A stretch of DNA of 64,000 nucleotides, from NCBI GenBank assembly GCA_012719035.1, contig JAAYBD010000042.1:20520-84519 (forward strand), in the 5' to 3' direction. The stretch comes from Clostridiales bacterium (GTDB lineage: Bacteria; Bacillota; Clostridia; Oscillospirales; Oscillospiraceae). A model generated the notes under the pieces. The model saw nothing but the letters and a program-made list of their open reading frames with translations. It was not told the DNA's origin and ran no database searches. Positions 1 through 8,228 of the stretch are shown piece after piece. The translations under genes and the position numbers were made by a program. The first letter of the stretch is position 1, and each line of letters begins with the position of its first letter.

Positions 1-1
1 T

Positions 2-631
2 CTTGCAAGAAACGGCAAGGAGATTTTTGCAAAAGTTTACGAGCTTTCGGAATACGCTCGCGAAGAAATAAACCAGATTGGAGATTATTACGCATATTCA
101 AAGGAACTTGTAAACGGCGACAGCATCTATGATTTTGATACCACGAAGCTCTCTGTCAACACGCTTGATTTGGGGCTTGCGGGCATAGAGGTGTATGACC
201 TCCTGCGGGACGAATATGATATCCAAATCGAATTCGGAGATATCGGGAACATACTTGCCTATATTTCTGTAGGCGATAACCGAAAGAACATAGAGCGTCT
301 TATCGGCGCGCTTTCGGAGATAAGGCGCATTTATAAAAAAGACAAGGGCGCGATGATAAAGCACGAATATATAAATCCTATTGTGGCATTGCCCCCTCAG
401 CAGGCATTTTACGCGGAAAAGAAGAGCACTGAAATTGAAAACTCTGTCGGCGAAATATGCTGCGAGTTTGTGATGTGCTATCCCCCGGGGATTCCTATCC
501 TCGCCCCCGGGGAGAGAGTCACAAAGGAAATCGTAGATTATATCTTTTACGCGAAAGAAAAGGGCTGCTCTCTGACAGGACCCGAGAATATGGACATAGT
601 GAAACTCAATGTGCTGAAGGGAGGAACATAA
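2..631 (+). CDS. speA: Arginine decarboxylase, C-terminal part (Orn/Lys/Arg decarboxylase family)
   Basis: The gene enters from the left edge, so only the last 209 residues are visible. PLP-dependent aromatic-aminotransferase-fold decarboxylases of the SpeA/Cad/Ldc type convert arginine, lysine or ornithine to the diamine. The visible part is the C-terminal domain, recognised from the stretch MCYPPGIPILAPGE and the preceding small-domain pattern (EFGD, LIGAL), both typical of the family. The PLP lysine lies outside the window. It overlaps the next gene by one base and is followed by speE and an agmatinase, so arginine (giving agmatine) is the likely substrate; lysine cannot be formally excluded from the fragment alone. 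It is the first visible gene of a five-gene polyamine operon. Confidence 0.9.
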   Translation, partial: LARNGKEIFAKVYELSEYAREEINQIGDYYAYSKELVNGDSIYDFDTTKLSVNTLDLGLAGIEVYDLLRDEYDIQIEFGDIGNILAYISVGDNRKNIERLIGALSEIRRIYKKDKGAMIKHEYINPIVALPPQQAFYAEKKSTEIENSVGEICCEFVMCYPPGIPILAPGERVTKEIVDYIFYAKEKGCSLTGPENMDIVKLNVLKGGT

Positions 632-1491
632 TGGAGTTTTGGTTCAGTGAAAACCACACAGAAAACGTCAAACTTTCAATAAAGGTAGATAAACAGCTGT
701 TCAGCGCGGAAAGCGAGTTTCAGCGGATAGATGTGTTCGACTCTCCGGAGTTCGGAAGATTTCTAACGCTGGACGGATTTATAATGCTGACGGAAAAGGA
801 TGAGTTCATTTACCATGAAATGATAACTCATGTGCCAATGGCAGTTCATCCAAATCCAAAAAGCGTTCTTGTGATAGGCGCGGGCGACGGAGGGGCGATA
901 CGGGAGCTTGCAAAATATGACTGTATTGAGAGCATCGAGCTTGTTGAGATAGATAAGATGGTCATAGATACGAGCAAAGAGTATCTGCCGAATACCGCCT
1001 GCTGCTTTGACGACCCCCGCCTCAGTATTTATTATCAGGACGGGCTTAAATATATCCGAAAGCATGAAAATAAATACGACATCATAATCGTTGATTCCAC
1101 AGATCCTTTTGGTCCCGGCGAGGGACTTTTTACAAAAGAGTTTTACGGTAACTGCTACAAGGCTTTAAAAGACGACGGCATCATGGTAAACCAGCATGAA
1201 AGCCCGTTTTACAGCGCTGATGCCATGGCGATGAAGCGCGCGCATAAACGAATTGTCGAATCATTCCCGATAAGCCGCGTTTATCAGGCGCATATACCCA
1301 CATACCCTTCGGGACATTGGCTTTTTGGATTCGCATCAAAAAAATATCACCCTGTTAAAAATCTCAACTCGGCGGCATGGAACAAACTTGGAATAGAAAC
1401 CCGATATTACAACACAAATCTTCACAAAGGCTCGTTTTATCTGCCGAACTACGTAGAAAAAATGCTTGGAGAGTGTGAAAATGTTGAATAA
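631..1491 (+). CDS. speE: Spermidine synthase (polyamine aminopropyltransferase)
   Basis: This 286-residue cytosolic enzyme transfers the aminopropyl group of decarboxylated SAM to putrescine. The N-terminal beta domain carries the conserved run YHEMITH (residues 61-67), followed by the SAM-fold glycine motif GAGDGG (83-88), the acidic residue of VEID, and the catalytic/polyamine-binding segment DSTDP (155-159). Length matches the family. The ATG at 631 is chosen because it overlaps the upstream stop by one base and is preceded by GGAGG at 619-623; a longer open frame begins at 457 but lies inside speA. The neighbours are arginine decarboxylase and agmatinase. No speD (source of decarboxylated SAM) is visible and it may lie to the left of the window. 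Confidence 0.95.
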   Translation: MEFWFSENHTENVKLSIKVDKQLFSAESEFQRIDVFDSPEFGRFLTLDGFIMLTEKDEFIYHEMITHVPMAVHPNPKSVLVIGAGDGGAIRELAKYDCIESIELVEIDKMVIDTSKEYLPNTACCFDDPRLSIYYQDGLKYIRKHENKYDIIIVDSTDPFGPGEGLFTKEFYGNCYKALKDDGIMVNQHESPFYSADAMAMKRAHKRIVESFPISRVYQAHIPTYPSGHWLFGFASKKYHPVKNLNSAAWNKLGIETRYYNTNLHKGSFYLPNYVEKMLGECENVE

Positions 1492-2335
1492 AAACGTCCA
1501 CACTTTCATCGGCTGCGATGCTGATTTTCAAGACGCGGAAATCGTTTTGTTCGGCGCCCCCTTTGACGGTACGACCTCCTTCAGACCCGGGACACGCTTC
1601 GGACCCTCAGCGATAAGAAACGAGTCTTTCGGAATAGAGACTTATTCGCCGTATCAGGATAAGGATTTATCGGAGATAAGGGTCTGCGATGCCGGAGATG
1701 TTGACCTGCCTTTCGGAAATACGGAAAAAGTGCTTAAGATTATCGAAAAGACGGCAGATGAAATATTAAGCGCGCGTAAGATACCTGTCATGCTTGGCGG
1801 AGAACATCTCATCACCCTCGCCTCCGTATCTGCTGCTCTGAAAAAGTATCCTGATCTGCATATCATCCACTTTGACGCCCACACCGACCTGCGCGATGAA
1901 TATATCGGCGAAAGGCTTTCGCATTCAACGGTCATGCGGCGTATATGGGAAAAAGTCGGGGACGGAAGGATCTATCAATTCGGCATAAGAAGCGGTGAAA
2001 GGCACGAATTCGAGTTCGCAAAGGAGCACACCGTTCTGCATAGATTCAGCCTGAACGGCTTTGATGAGGCAGTTGAAAAGCTTAAAGGCAAGCCTGTGTA
2101 TTTTTCGCTTGACCTTGATATACTTGACCCAAGCATTTTCTGCGGAACCGGAACGCCGGAGGCGGGGGGCATTACGTTTTCAGAACTCCTTGACGCTGTG
2201 CTGTGCTTAAATAAACTGGATATCGTTGCCTGTGACATAAACGAGCTTAGCCCCGTCTATGACCAGAGCGGAGTTTCAACGGCGGCCGCCTGCAAAATCG
2301 TAAGAGAGATACTACTGACGTTAAAAGGAGAATAG
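1481..2335 (+). CDS. speB: Agmatinase (ureohydrolase family)
   Basis: A 284-residue binuclear-manganese ureohydrolase that hydrolyses agmatine to putrescine and urea. All metal-ligand motifs are present: GGEH (106-109), DAHTD (132-136) and DLDILDPS (211-218), followed by GTGTPE. Arginases and agmatinases share these motifs; the agmatinase call rests on the arginine decarboxylase and spermidine synthase upstream. The ATG at 1481 follows a GGAGAG site at 1468-1473 and overlaps the speE stop by 11 bases; an alternative TTG at 1466 would sit on top of the ribosome site and is less likely. Confidence 0.93.
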   Translation: MLNKNVHTFIGCDADFQDAEIVLFGAPFDGTTSFRPGTRFGPSAIRNESFGIETYSPYQDKDLSEIRVCDAGDVDLPFGNTEKVLKIIEKTADEILSARKIPVMLGGEHLITLASVSAALKKYPDLHIIHFDAHTDLRDEYIGERLSHSTVMRRIWEKVGDGRIYQFGIRSGERHEFEFAKEHTVLHRFSLNGFDEAVEKLKGKPVYFSLDLDILDPSIFCGTGTPEAGGITFSELLDAVLCLNKLDIVACDINELSPVYDQSGVSTAAACKIVREILLTLKGE

Positions 2336-2337
2336 AA

Positions 2338-3537
2338 ATGGGAAAGGCTTTAATTATCGGCTGCGGCGGTGTTGCAAGCGTTACAATTCACAAATGCTGC
2401 CAGAACAGCGATGTTTTTGAGGAAATCATGATTGCCAGCCGCACAAAGTCAAAATGCGATGCCCTTAAAGCAAAGCTTGACGGCGGCAAAACAAAAATAC
2501 ACACCGCCAAGGTCGATGCCGACAATGTGGACGAGCTTGTGGAGCTTATTGAAAGCTTTAAGCCGGATGTTGTCATAAACCTTGCGCTTCCCTATCAGGA
2601 CCTGACTATAATGGATGCCTGCCTTGCAACAAAAACACACTATGTCGATACTGCCAATTATGAGCCTTTGGACACTGCGAAGTTTGAGTATAAATGGCAG
2701 TGGGCATACCGCGAGAAATTCAAAGAAGCCGGCATCTGCGCGCTGCTTGGAAGCGGCTTTGACCCCGGCGTGACGGGTGTTTTTTCGGCATATGCGCAAA
2801 AACACTACTTTGATGAGATACATTATCTCGATATACTTGACGCCAACGCCGGAGATCACGGCTATCCTTTTGCAACCAACTTCAACCCCGAAATAAACAT
2901 CAGGGAAGTTACGGCAAACGGGAGCTACTGGGAAAACGGCAGATGGGTTGAGACAAAGCCGATGGAGATAAAAAGAGTTTACGATTTCCCGCAGATAGGC
3001 GATAAAGATATGTATCTTCTCCACCATGAGGAGATAGAAAGCCTTGCCCTTAATCTCAAAGGGATAAAGAGAATACGCTTTTTCATGACCTTTGGGCAAA
3101 GTTATCTTACCCACCTCAAATGCCTTGAAAATGTGGGCATGACCTCTATCGAACCTATAGAGTTCAACGGTCAGCAAATTGTTCCGCTTCAGTTTTTAAA
3201 AGCTGTGCTTCCCGACCCTGCAACGCTCGGTCCGCGCACAAAGGGCAAAACAAACATCGGCTGCATTTTCCACGGCGTCAAGGACGGAAAAGAGAGAAGC
3301 TACTATATATATAATGTATGCGATCACGAAGAATGTTATAAGGAAGTGGGAAGTCAGGCGATTTCCTATACGACGGGAGTTCCGGCAATGATTGGGGCAA
3401 TGCTCATTATGAACGGGACGTGGACGAAACCCGGGGTTTATAACATTGAAGAGTTCGATCCCGATCCGTTTATGGATGCCTTGAACAAGTGGGGGCTGCC
3501 TTGGGTCGAGGACTTTAATCCCGTACCGGTAGACTGA
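2338..3537 (+). CDS. Saccharopine-dehydrogenase-like carboxy(nor)spermidine dehydrogenase
   Basis: A 399-residue NAD(P)H-dependent oxidoreductase of the saccharopine dehydrogenase (LYS1/LYS9) fold. The N-terminal Rossmann loop GCGGVAS lies at residues 9-15 and the run YVDTANYEP is typical of the carboxynorspermidine/carboxyspermidine dehydrogenase branch. That enzyme condenses aspartate semialdehyde with a diamine (putrescine gives carboxyspermidine, diaminopropane gives carboxynorspermidine). The assignment is supported by nspC, the partner decarboxylase, one base downstream. The gene starts two bases after speB with AAAAGGAG just upstream. True saccharopine dehydrogenase is the alternative and is unlikely in this operon. 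I infer spermidine rather than norspermidine as product because the operon makes putrescine. Confidence 0.88.
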   Translation: MGKALIIGCGGVASVTIHKCCQNSDVFEEIMIASRTKSKCDALKAKLDGGKTKIHTAKVDADNVDELVELIESFKPDVVINLALPYQDLTIMDACLATKTHYVDTANYEPLDTAKFEYKWQWAYREKFKEAGICALLGSGFDPGVTGVFSAYAQKHYFDEIHYLDILDANAGDHGYPFATNFNPEINIREVTANGSYWENGRWVETKPMEIKRVYDFPQIGDKDMYLLHHEEIESLALNLKGIKRIRFFMTFGQSYLTHLKCLENVGMTSIEPIEFNGQQIVPLQFLKAVLPDPATLGPRTKGKTNIGCIFHGVKDGKERSYYIYNVCDHEECYKEVGSQAISYTTGVPAMIGAMLIMNGTWTKPGVYNIEEFDPDPFMDALNKWGLPWVEDFNPVPVD

Positions 3538-3538
3538 T

Positions 3539-4669
3539 ATGAACTTTGATATTGATTTGATCGAAACGCCTTATTATATCGTTGATGAGACTCTGCTGAT
3601 AAAAAATCTTGAAATACTGAAAGATGTTTCCGACAGAGCGGGATGCAAAATCCTCCTTGCCCAAAAAGCATTTTCAATGTTTTCCCTCTATCCGCTCATT
3701 GGAGAATATCTCAGCGGGACTGCCGCAAGCGGACTTTATGAGGCGAGGCTCGGCCATGAGGAGATGGGCGGGGAAACGCATATTTTTTCGACGGCGTACA
3801 GGGAAGAAGAGTTCGATGAGATTTTATCTATATGTGACCATATAGTTTTCAATTCCTTTTCGCAGTGGGAAAAATACAAAAACCGAGCGCTTGCATCAGG
3901 CAGGGAATTTGGCATAAGGATAAATCCCGAACATTCCACGCAGGAGCATGGGATTTACGACCCATGCGCAAAAGGCTCAAGACTTGGCGTTACGGCGGGA
4001 AATTTCAAAGAAGATTTGCTCGGAGGCATCAGCGGATTTCATTTCCATACCCTCTGCGAGCAGAACAGCGATGACCTTGTTTCAACGCTTTCGGCGGTTG
4101 AGGAAAAGTTCTGGAAATATCTGAGCCGGATGAAATGGGTGAATTTCGGCGGAGGACACCATATTACGAGAGCTGATTATGACATTGATGCGCTTGTCGA
4201 ATGTATCGTTAGGTTTAAAGAAAAATATGGAACCGAAGTATATTTAGAGCCGGGCGAGGCTGTTGCACTCAACACAGGATTTTTGGTAAGCGAAGTTCTT
4301 GACATTGTCGAAAACGATATCAGCACAGCCATTCTGGATGCTTCAGCCGCCTGCCATATGCCCGATGTCCTTGAGATGCCTTACAGACCGGATATCGTCG
4401 GCTCCGGCAAGCCAAATGAAAAAGCTTTCACATACCGCTTGGGCGGCCCCACCTGCCTTGCGGGTGATATCATAGGGGACTATTCGTTCGATGCTCCTCT
4501 GAAAGTTGGGGATAAGCTGATTTTCTGTGATATGGCAATATATTCCATGGTTAAGAACAACACGTTCAACGGCATGAAGCTTCCGTCGATTGCGGCAGCA
4601 AAAAAGGACGATACTGTGAAGCTTATAAAATCATTCGGGTATGATGATTTTAAAAATCGTCTATCCTGA
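3539..4669 (+). CDS. nspC: Carboxy(nor)spermidine decarboxylase
   Basis: A 376-residue PLP enzyme of the alanine-racemase-fold (fold III) decarboxylases, removing the carboxyl group from carboxyspermidine or carboxynorspermidine. The PLP lysine is expected at residue 43 in LLAQKAFSMF, the glycine-rich WVNFGGGHH loop binds phosphate, and the C-terminal part has CDMAIYSMVKNN, typical of NspC rather than diaminopimelate decarboxylase. It follows the dehydrogenase with one intervening base and closes the polyamine operon; a strong hairpin terminator begins 32 bases downstream. Together the last two genes give a spermidine route that does not need decarboxylated SAM, in parallel with SpeE. Confidence 0.92.
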   Translation: MNFDIDLIETPYYIVDETLLIKNLEILKDVSDRAGCKILLAQKAFSMFSLYPLIGEYLSGTAASGLYEARLGHEEMGGETHIFSTAYREEEFDEILSICDHIVFNSFSQWEKYKNRALASGREFGIRINPEHSTQEHGIYDPCAKGSRLGVTAGNFKEDLLGGISGFHFHTLCEQNSDDLVSTLSAVEEKFWKYLSRMKWVNFGGGHHITRADYDIDALVECIVRFKEKYGTEVYLEPGEAVALNTGFLVSEVLDIVENDISTAILDASAACHMPDVLEMPYRPDIVGSGKPNEKAFTYRLGGPTCLAGDIIGDYSFDAPLKVGDKLIFCDMAIYSMVKNNTFNGMKLPSIAAAKKDDTVKLIKSFGYDDFKNRLS

Positions 4670-4700
4670 CCCAGTTTTCAGAGACAGTCCGCAATGAAAT

Positions 4701-4746
4701 AAGGCAGTGCGCGGGTTTTTAAAACCTGCGCACTGCCTTTGAACTT
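4701..4746 (+). terminator. Rho-independent terminator of the polyamine operon
   Basis: Inverted repeat with arms GGCAGTGCGC and GCGCACTGCC around a T/A-rich loop (about 4703-4738), followed by a T-rich stretch (CTTTGAACTTTTT). It lies between convergent genes, so it may also act for the CoA-transferase gene on the other strand. The following 150 bases to 4892 hold no gene that I can support. Confidence 0.85.
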
Positions 4747-4892
4747 TTTGCGGGGGCAGATGTGCTTTTGCCGTCCCGCGTTTTGCAGGGCGAAAGCGCG
4801 GAGGGGCACGCTTCCGCCTTGCCGGCAGCCAGATATATATTGAAGCAAACACTTTGGGATGGGGCAAGCATTAAACGTGCGTCTTAATAAAT

Positions 4893-6209
4893 CTAAAAAT
4901 CGTCTTCGCCTATCAGACCGAGTTCAATAGCCTGCTGCTTGAGCTGATCTCTGAAATCAGGATGAGCGATGGGAATAAGCGCCTTTATGCGCTCTTTGTT
5001 GGAACGGAGATAAATGTCCGCAACGCCGTATTCGGTGACGATATACTGGGGGAGGTAACGCGGCGTTGTAACTATAGAGCCTTCGGGAAGTGCGGCAACG
5101 ATGTTGGAGCGCGTTTGACCGGCTTTGTCCGTGTAGGTGGAACGCAGACAGAGGAAGCTGCGTCCGTTCTTTGCCCTTGGCGCGCCCGAAAGGAACGCAA
5201 AGGAACCTCCGACTGCGCTGTATTGTCTTATCCCCTGAGCTTCGGAGCAGGCCTGACCGGTGATGTCAATCATAAATGTGGAGTTTATTGCAACGATATT
5301 ATCCACCTTTGCAACGGCTTCGGGAGTGATAACGTCGTTGACATCAAGAAGCGTTACTATATCACCATGTTCACCCAGCCATTTGTAAAGCTCCTTGCTT
5401 CCGAAGGCACCAGCCATTTTTATATCCTTAACAATGCCCGCTTCTGCCAAATCTATCATGGCGTCAGTTCCTATTTCGGTGAAAACATGAAGGTCCTTTT
5501 TGTTCATCAGATCGTAAGCGATTTGGTTTCCGAGTCCTCCCATGCCTATCTGAATGGTGTCTCCGTCATTGATATATGGCATGATCTGTTCCGCAATCAC
5601 TTTGTCAAACTCTGTGGGAGGCGCAACGGGGAGAGAGGGAATATCATGATGGTTTTCAACAATATAGTCAAACATTGAAAGAGGAAGCTTTGTGAGCTCG
5701 GCGTTTCCATGTGCAACGGGCTGATAGCTGTTGACGACTGCGATCCTTGTTTTCACACAGTCGTTTCTTATGATGTTCGGGGTAAAGTTTGTTCCCAAAA
5801 CGCCTACATTGCAGTAGCCGTCCTCATCGGGAGGGCAGACCTCTATAGCGACGACATTTGCCTTATATACTTTAGTAACGGCATCAATCAAAGTGCCATA
5901 GGGAGCGGAATGAAAGTCAATATTGTTCATCTGCGCCGCCATGCGCTCAAGGACATTTGCAAAGAAAGAAATTGTGTGGAAGGATTTTTTATAGCTGGGG
6001 TCCATCAGGATTTTGTTTGGAGCAAGGTACATGTTGCCTAAAAGCGTAACATTGCTAAGTTCATCGGATCTGTCCGCCAATGAATCCATAAAGTCATAAG
6101 GTATGCAAAGTGTGCTGCCCATCCAAATGGTGTCGCCGGACTTGATTTTGCCCGCAGCTTCCTGCATAGTGACAAGATGGTCTTCATAATATTTCTTCCA
6201 GTTTTCCAT
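4893..6209 (-). CDS. Acetyl-CoA hydrolase/transferase family CoA-transferase (4-hydroxybutyrate or butyryl-CoA:acetate type)
   Basis: A 438-residue family I-like CoA-transferase. The N-terminal half starts with a conserved helix and GTLIDAVTKV; the second half has QIGMGGLGNQIA and the predicted catalytic glutamate E245 in FTEIGTDAM, which forms the glutamyl-CoA thioester. The C-terminal half carries TTPRYLPQYIVTEYGVADI, typical of this family. The ATG at 6209 is preceded by AAAAGGAGAA at good spacing; an upstream in-frame ATG at 6347 would add an uncharacteristic extension. Substrate cannot be fixed from sequence: butyryl-CoA:acetate, 4-hydroxybutyrate:acetyl-CoA and related activities share the fold. 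It stands alone, divergent from a LysR gene, and a palindrome in the shared promoter region suggests control by that regulator. Confidence 0.85.
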   Translation of the reverse strand: MENWKKYYEDHLVTMQEAAGKIKSGDTIWMGSTLCIPYDFMDSLADRSDELSNVTLLGNMYLAPNKILMDPSYKKSFHTISFFANVLERMAAQMNNIDFHSAPYGTLIDAVTKVYKANVVAIEVCPPDEDGYCNVGVLGTNFTPNIIRNDCVKTRIAVVNSYQPVAHGNAELTKLPLSMFDYIVENHHDIPSLPVAPPTEFDKVIAEQIMPYINDGDTIQIGMGGLGNQIAYDLMNKKDLHVFTEIGTDAMIDLAEAGIVKDIKMAGAFGSKELYKWLGEHGDIVTLLDVNDVITPEAVAKVDNIVAINSTFMIDITGQACSEAQGIRQYSAVGGSFAFLSGAPRAKNGRSFLCLRSTYTDKAGQTRSNIVAALPEGSIVTTPRYLPQYIVTEYGVADIYLRSNKERIKALIPIAHPDFRDQLKQQAIELGLIGEDDF

Positions 6210-6339
6210 AATGATTCTCCTTTTCGCTGTGCTATACTTAGATATTATGTGTTTTTCACGACACTTTACACAATCTGTCGTATTTTCACTATCTGTGGTT
6301 ATTTTAGCAAGCAGATGTAAAAATGTATAATAATTTATT

Positions 6340-6363
6340 AGTTTCAAGTAGATACTTGAAACT
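6340..6363. promoter_or_regulatory. Perfect palindrome between the CoA-transferase and LysR genes, probable LysR operator
   Basis: Two 11-base arms, AGTTTCAAGTA and TACTTGAAACT, flank a two-base centre. The repeat contains a T-N11-A core typical of LysR-type binding sites. It lies in the 226-base divergent intergenic region, 32 bases upstream of a TATAAT -10 box (6394-6399) that would serve the LysR gene. Control of both genes by the adjacent LysR protein is inferred. Confidence 0.75.
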
Positions 6364-6435
6364 TTTATACTTCTATATACCCCGAGTGTATGTTATAATA
6401 ACTCAATGATTATAGATATATCTCTGGAGGTAATT

Positions 6436-7362
6436 ATGGAGCTTAGGGACTTACGTTATTTTTGTCTGACCGCTGAAATGGAGCATGTCACAAAAGCTGC
6501 TGACAGGCTGGGAATCGCCCAGCCCTTTCTGACCAGAGTTATAAGGCAGATCGAAGAGGAGATCGGCGGAGAGCTGTTTGAAAAAATAGGACGGCGAATT
6601 AAGCTGAATTCCAATGGCGAAGTGTTTTACAGATACGCGAAAATGGTTCTGGCAGATATGGATCGGCTTTATTCTGAGATGGACTATGTTTTTGACCGAA
6701 AGGAACAGACAATAACGCTTTTGTGCAACACAGAGTCTTTTGCAACGCGGCTGATAGTCGCATTCAAAGAGGAAAACCCCGACTATGCACTTTCAGTTCT
6801 GCACGTTTCACAGCAGGAGATGATAGAGGCATTGACGACAGGAGAGGCCCATTTTGCCTTGTGCTGCCCTTCGATAAGCGAAAAGGAAGGCATAAATCTT
6901 GTAACTAAGGAAGCTTTTAGCGTCAGGGGCTGTGTATTACTGCCTCCGGGGCATCCACTTTTAGCAAAAAACATTTTAGTTTTGGATGATCTGCGCGGAG
7001 AGCGGCTTGTTACAATGCCTAAAAACAGCGCTATGCGTAATAAGCTCCAGCCTATTTTTGACCGATATGATTTCCATCCGCAGATAGTGTTTGAGTCAAA
7101 CAACCTGAATATGATTACACAGGCAGTCGGCAGCGGATTCGGATATGCTTTTGTCACACAGCTGATTATGGAGGATTATCCCGAGCTGCGCCGATACTGT
7201 GTGGATATCGATCACCCGGACGTAGTCGGAAGCTACGGACTTACATATAACAAGCTGACGGTTGAAAACAGGAATGCCCGGCATTTCAGAGATTTTGCAT
7301 TAGGTTTTCTTGAAAATCTCCAGCAATACTTTGAAAAATGGGAAATACGAAGCGGGGTTTGA
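6436..7362 (+). CDS. LysR family transcriptional regulator
   Basis: A 308-residue DNA-binding regulator. The N-terminal winged helix-turn-helix covers residues 1-60 (MELRDLRYFCLTAEMEHVTK, then AADRLGIAQPFLTRVIRQIE), followed by a linker helix and a two-lobed substrate-binding-type effector domain (about 90-290) that includes the usual VLLPPGHPL stretch. The ATG at 6436 is chosen because CTGGAGG lies 6 bases upstream; an upstream in-frame ATG at 6406 lacks such a site. It is divergent from the CoA-transferase gene, which is the most likely target. The effector is unknown. Confidence 0.92.
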   Translation: MELRDLRYFCLTAEMEHVTKAADRLGIAQPFLTRVIRQIEEEIGGELFEKIGRRIKLNSNGEVFYRYAKMVLADMDRLYSEMDYVFDRKEQTITLLCNTESFATRLIVAFKEENPDYALSVLHVSQQEMIEALTTGEAHFALCCPSISEKEGINLVTKEAFSVRGCVLLPPGHPLLAKNILVLDDLRGERLVTMPKNSAMRNKLQPIFDRYDFHPQIVFESNNLNMITQAVGSGFGYAFVTQLIMEDYPELRRYCVDIDHPDVVGSYGLTYNKLTVENRNARHFRDFALGFLENLQQYFEKWEIRSGV

Positions 7363-7398
7363 TAAATCCGGCTTTGTCCACATCATGCTCTTTGGTCG

Positions 7399-7427
7399 TT
7401 GATATTGTAAAAAAGCCGTGTTAGAAT
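7399..7427 (+). promoter_or_regulatory. Candidate promoter for the tetR-MMPL operon
   Basis: TTGATA (7399-7404) and TAGAAT (7422-7427) are separated by 17 bases, 73 bases upstream of the TetR start. A GC-poor hairpin followed by a T-tract (about 7444-7480) sits between promoter and gene and could be a weak terminator or attenuator. Confidence 0.55.
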
Positions 7428-7499
7428 AATTTGAAGCTGGAATTGCCTTACAGACAGCGTTGGGCAAGGGCTTTTTAATTTTTATTAAGTGGTGAAAAA

Positions 7500-8057
7500 A
7501 TGTCTGAAATTACAAAACAAGCGCTTGCGGCATCTCTAAAAAAACTGCTTGAGCAGAAGCCGATAGACAAAATTACGGTAAAAGATATAGTTGAGGACTG
7601 CGGAGTTAACCGCCATACCTTTTATTATCATTTTCAGGATATATACGAGCTGATTGAGTGGCTTTGCATCAATGAGGCGAATGAGGTGCTCGGAACTCAT
7701 AAAACCTATGACACATGGAAAGAGGGATTTCTTGATCTTTATGGATATCTTCATGACAATAAAGCCATTGTAATGAATGCGTATCACTCAAAGTACAGAA
7801 ACTATCTTGAGAATTATATAAGGAGTCTCGTTCGCCCTTATATCATTGATTTTCTGGAAATCCAGAGTGAAGGCATGAAGATTTCGGAGGAGAAGTTTGA
7901 ATTCATAGCCGATACATATACATATGGAATCGTAAGTCTTGCTATGGACTGGATAGCAGACGATATGATGACGCGCTATAACAATTCTATGAAGTTTTTT
8001 TTGCGGCTTTTGGATGGGAGTATGAAATACACACTTCAAAAGTTTGCCGAACAATAG
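7500..8057 (+). CDS. TetR/AcrR family transcriptional regulator
   Basis: A 185-residue regulator. Residues 1-50 form the TetR helix-turn-helix: the segment ITVKDIVEDCGVNRHTFYYH is diagnostic. The C-terminal ligand domain (about 75-180) resembles the DhaS-like TetR_C_8 type found in Firmicutes. The ribosome site (GTGGTGA) is weak. It precedes an MMPL exporter and a secreted heptad-repeat protein; this trio order suggests it represses the export genes and responds to their substrate, although a terminator at 8099-8133 separates it from them. Confidence 0.9.
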   Translation: MSEITKQALAASLKKLLEQKPIDKITVKDIVEDCGVNRHTFYYHFQDIYELIEWLCINEANEVLGTHKTYDTWKEGFLDLYGYLHDNKAIVMNAYHSKYRNYLENYIRSLVRPYIIDFLEIQSEGMKISEEKFEFIADTYTYGIVSLAMDWIADDMMTRYNNSMKFFLRLLDGSMKYTLQKFAEQ

Positions 8058-8098
8058 ACACATATTTTGGTTTTTGGCTAATTTTGCATCAAATAATG

Positions 8099-8133
8099 CA
8101 CCGTGGCGGAATTTTTGCCACGGTGATTTTTTT
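8099..8133 (+). terminator. Rho-independent terminator after the tetR gene
   Basis: Perfect 9-base stem CACCGTGGC (8099-8107) and GCCACGGTG (8117-8125) followed by ATTTTTTT. This is a classical strong terminator. Confidence 0.93.
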
Positions 8134-8228
8134 GTCCCTTTATTTTTAGGTATTTAAGAGCTATCCTTAGTGCACTGCGAAAAATCAAATGCACGGGTTA
8201 GCACCCGGCAAAAATGGGGGAAAAGATA

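Noticed and set aside
2449..3177. A 242-codon minus-strand frame opposite the saccharopine-dehydrogenase-like gene
   Set aside because: Antisense shadow of a gene with clear motifs in an operon.
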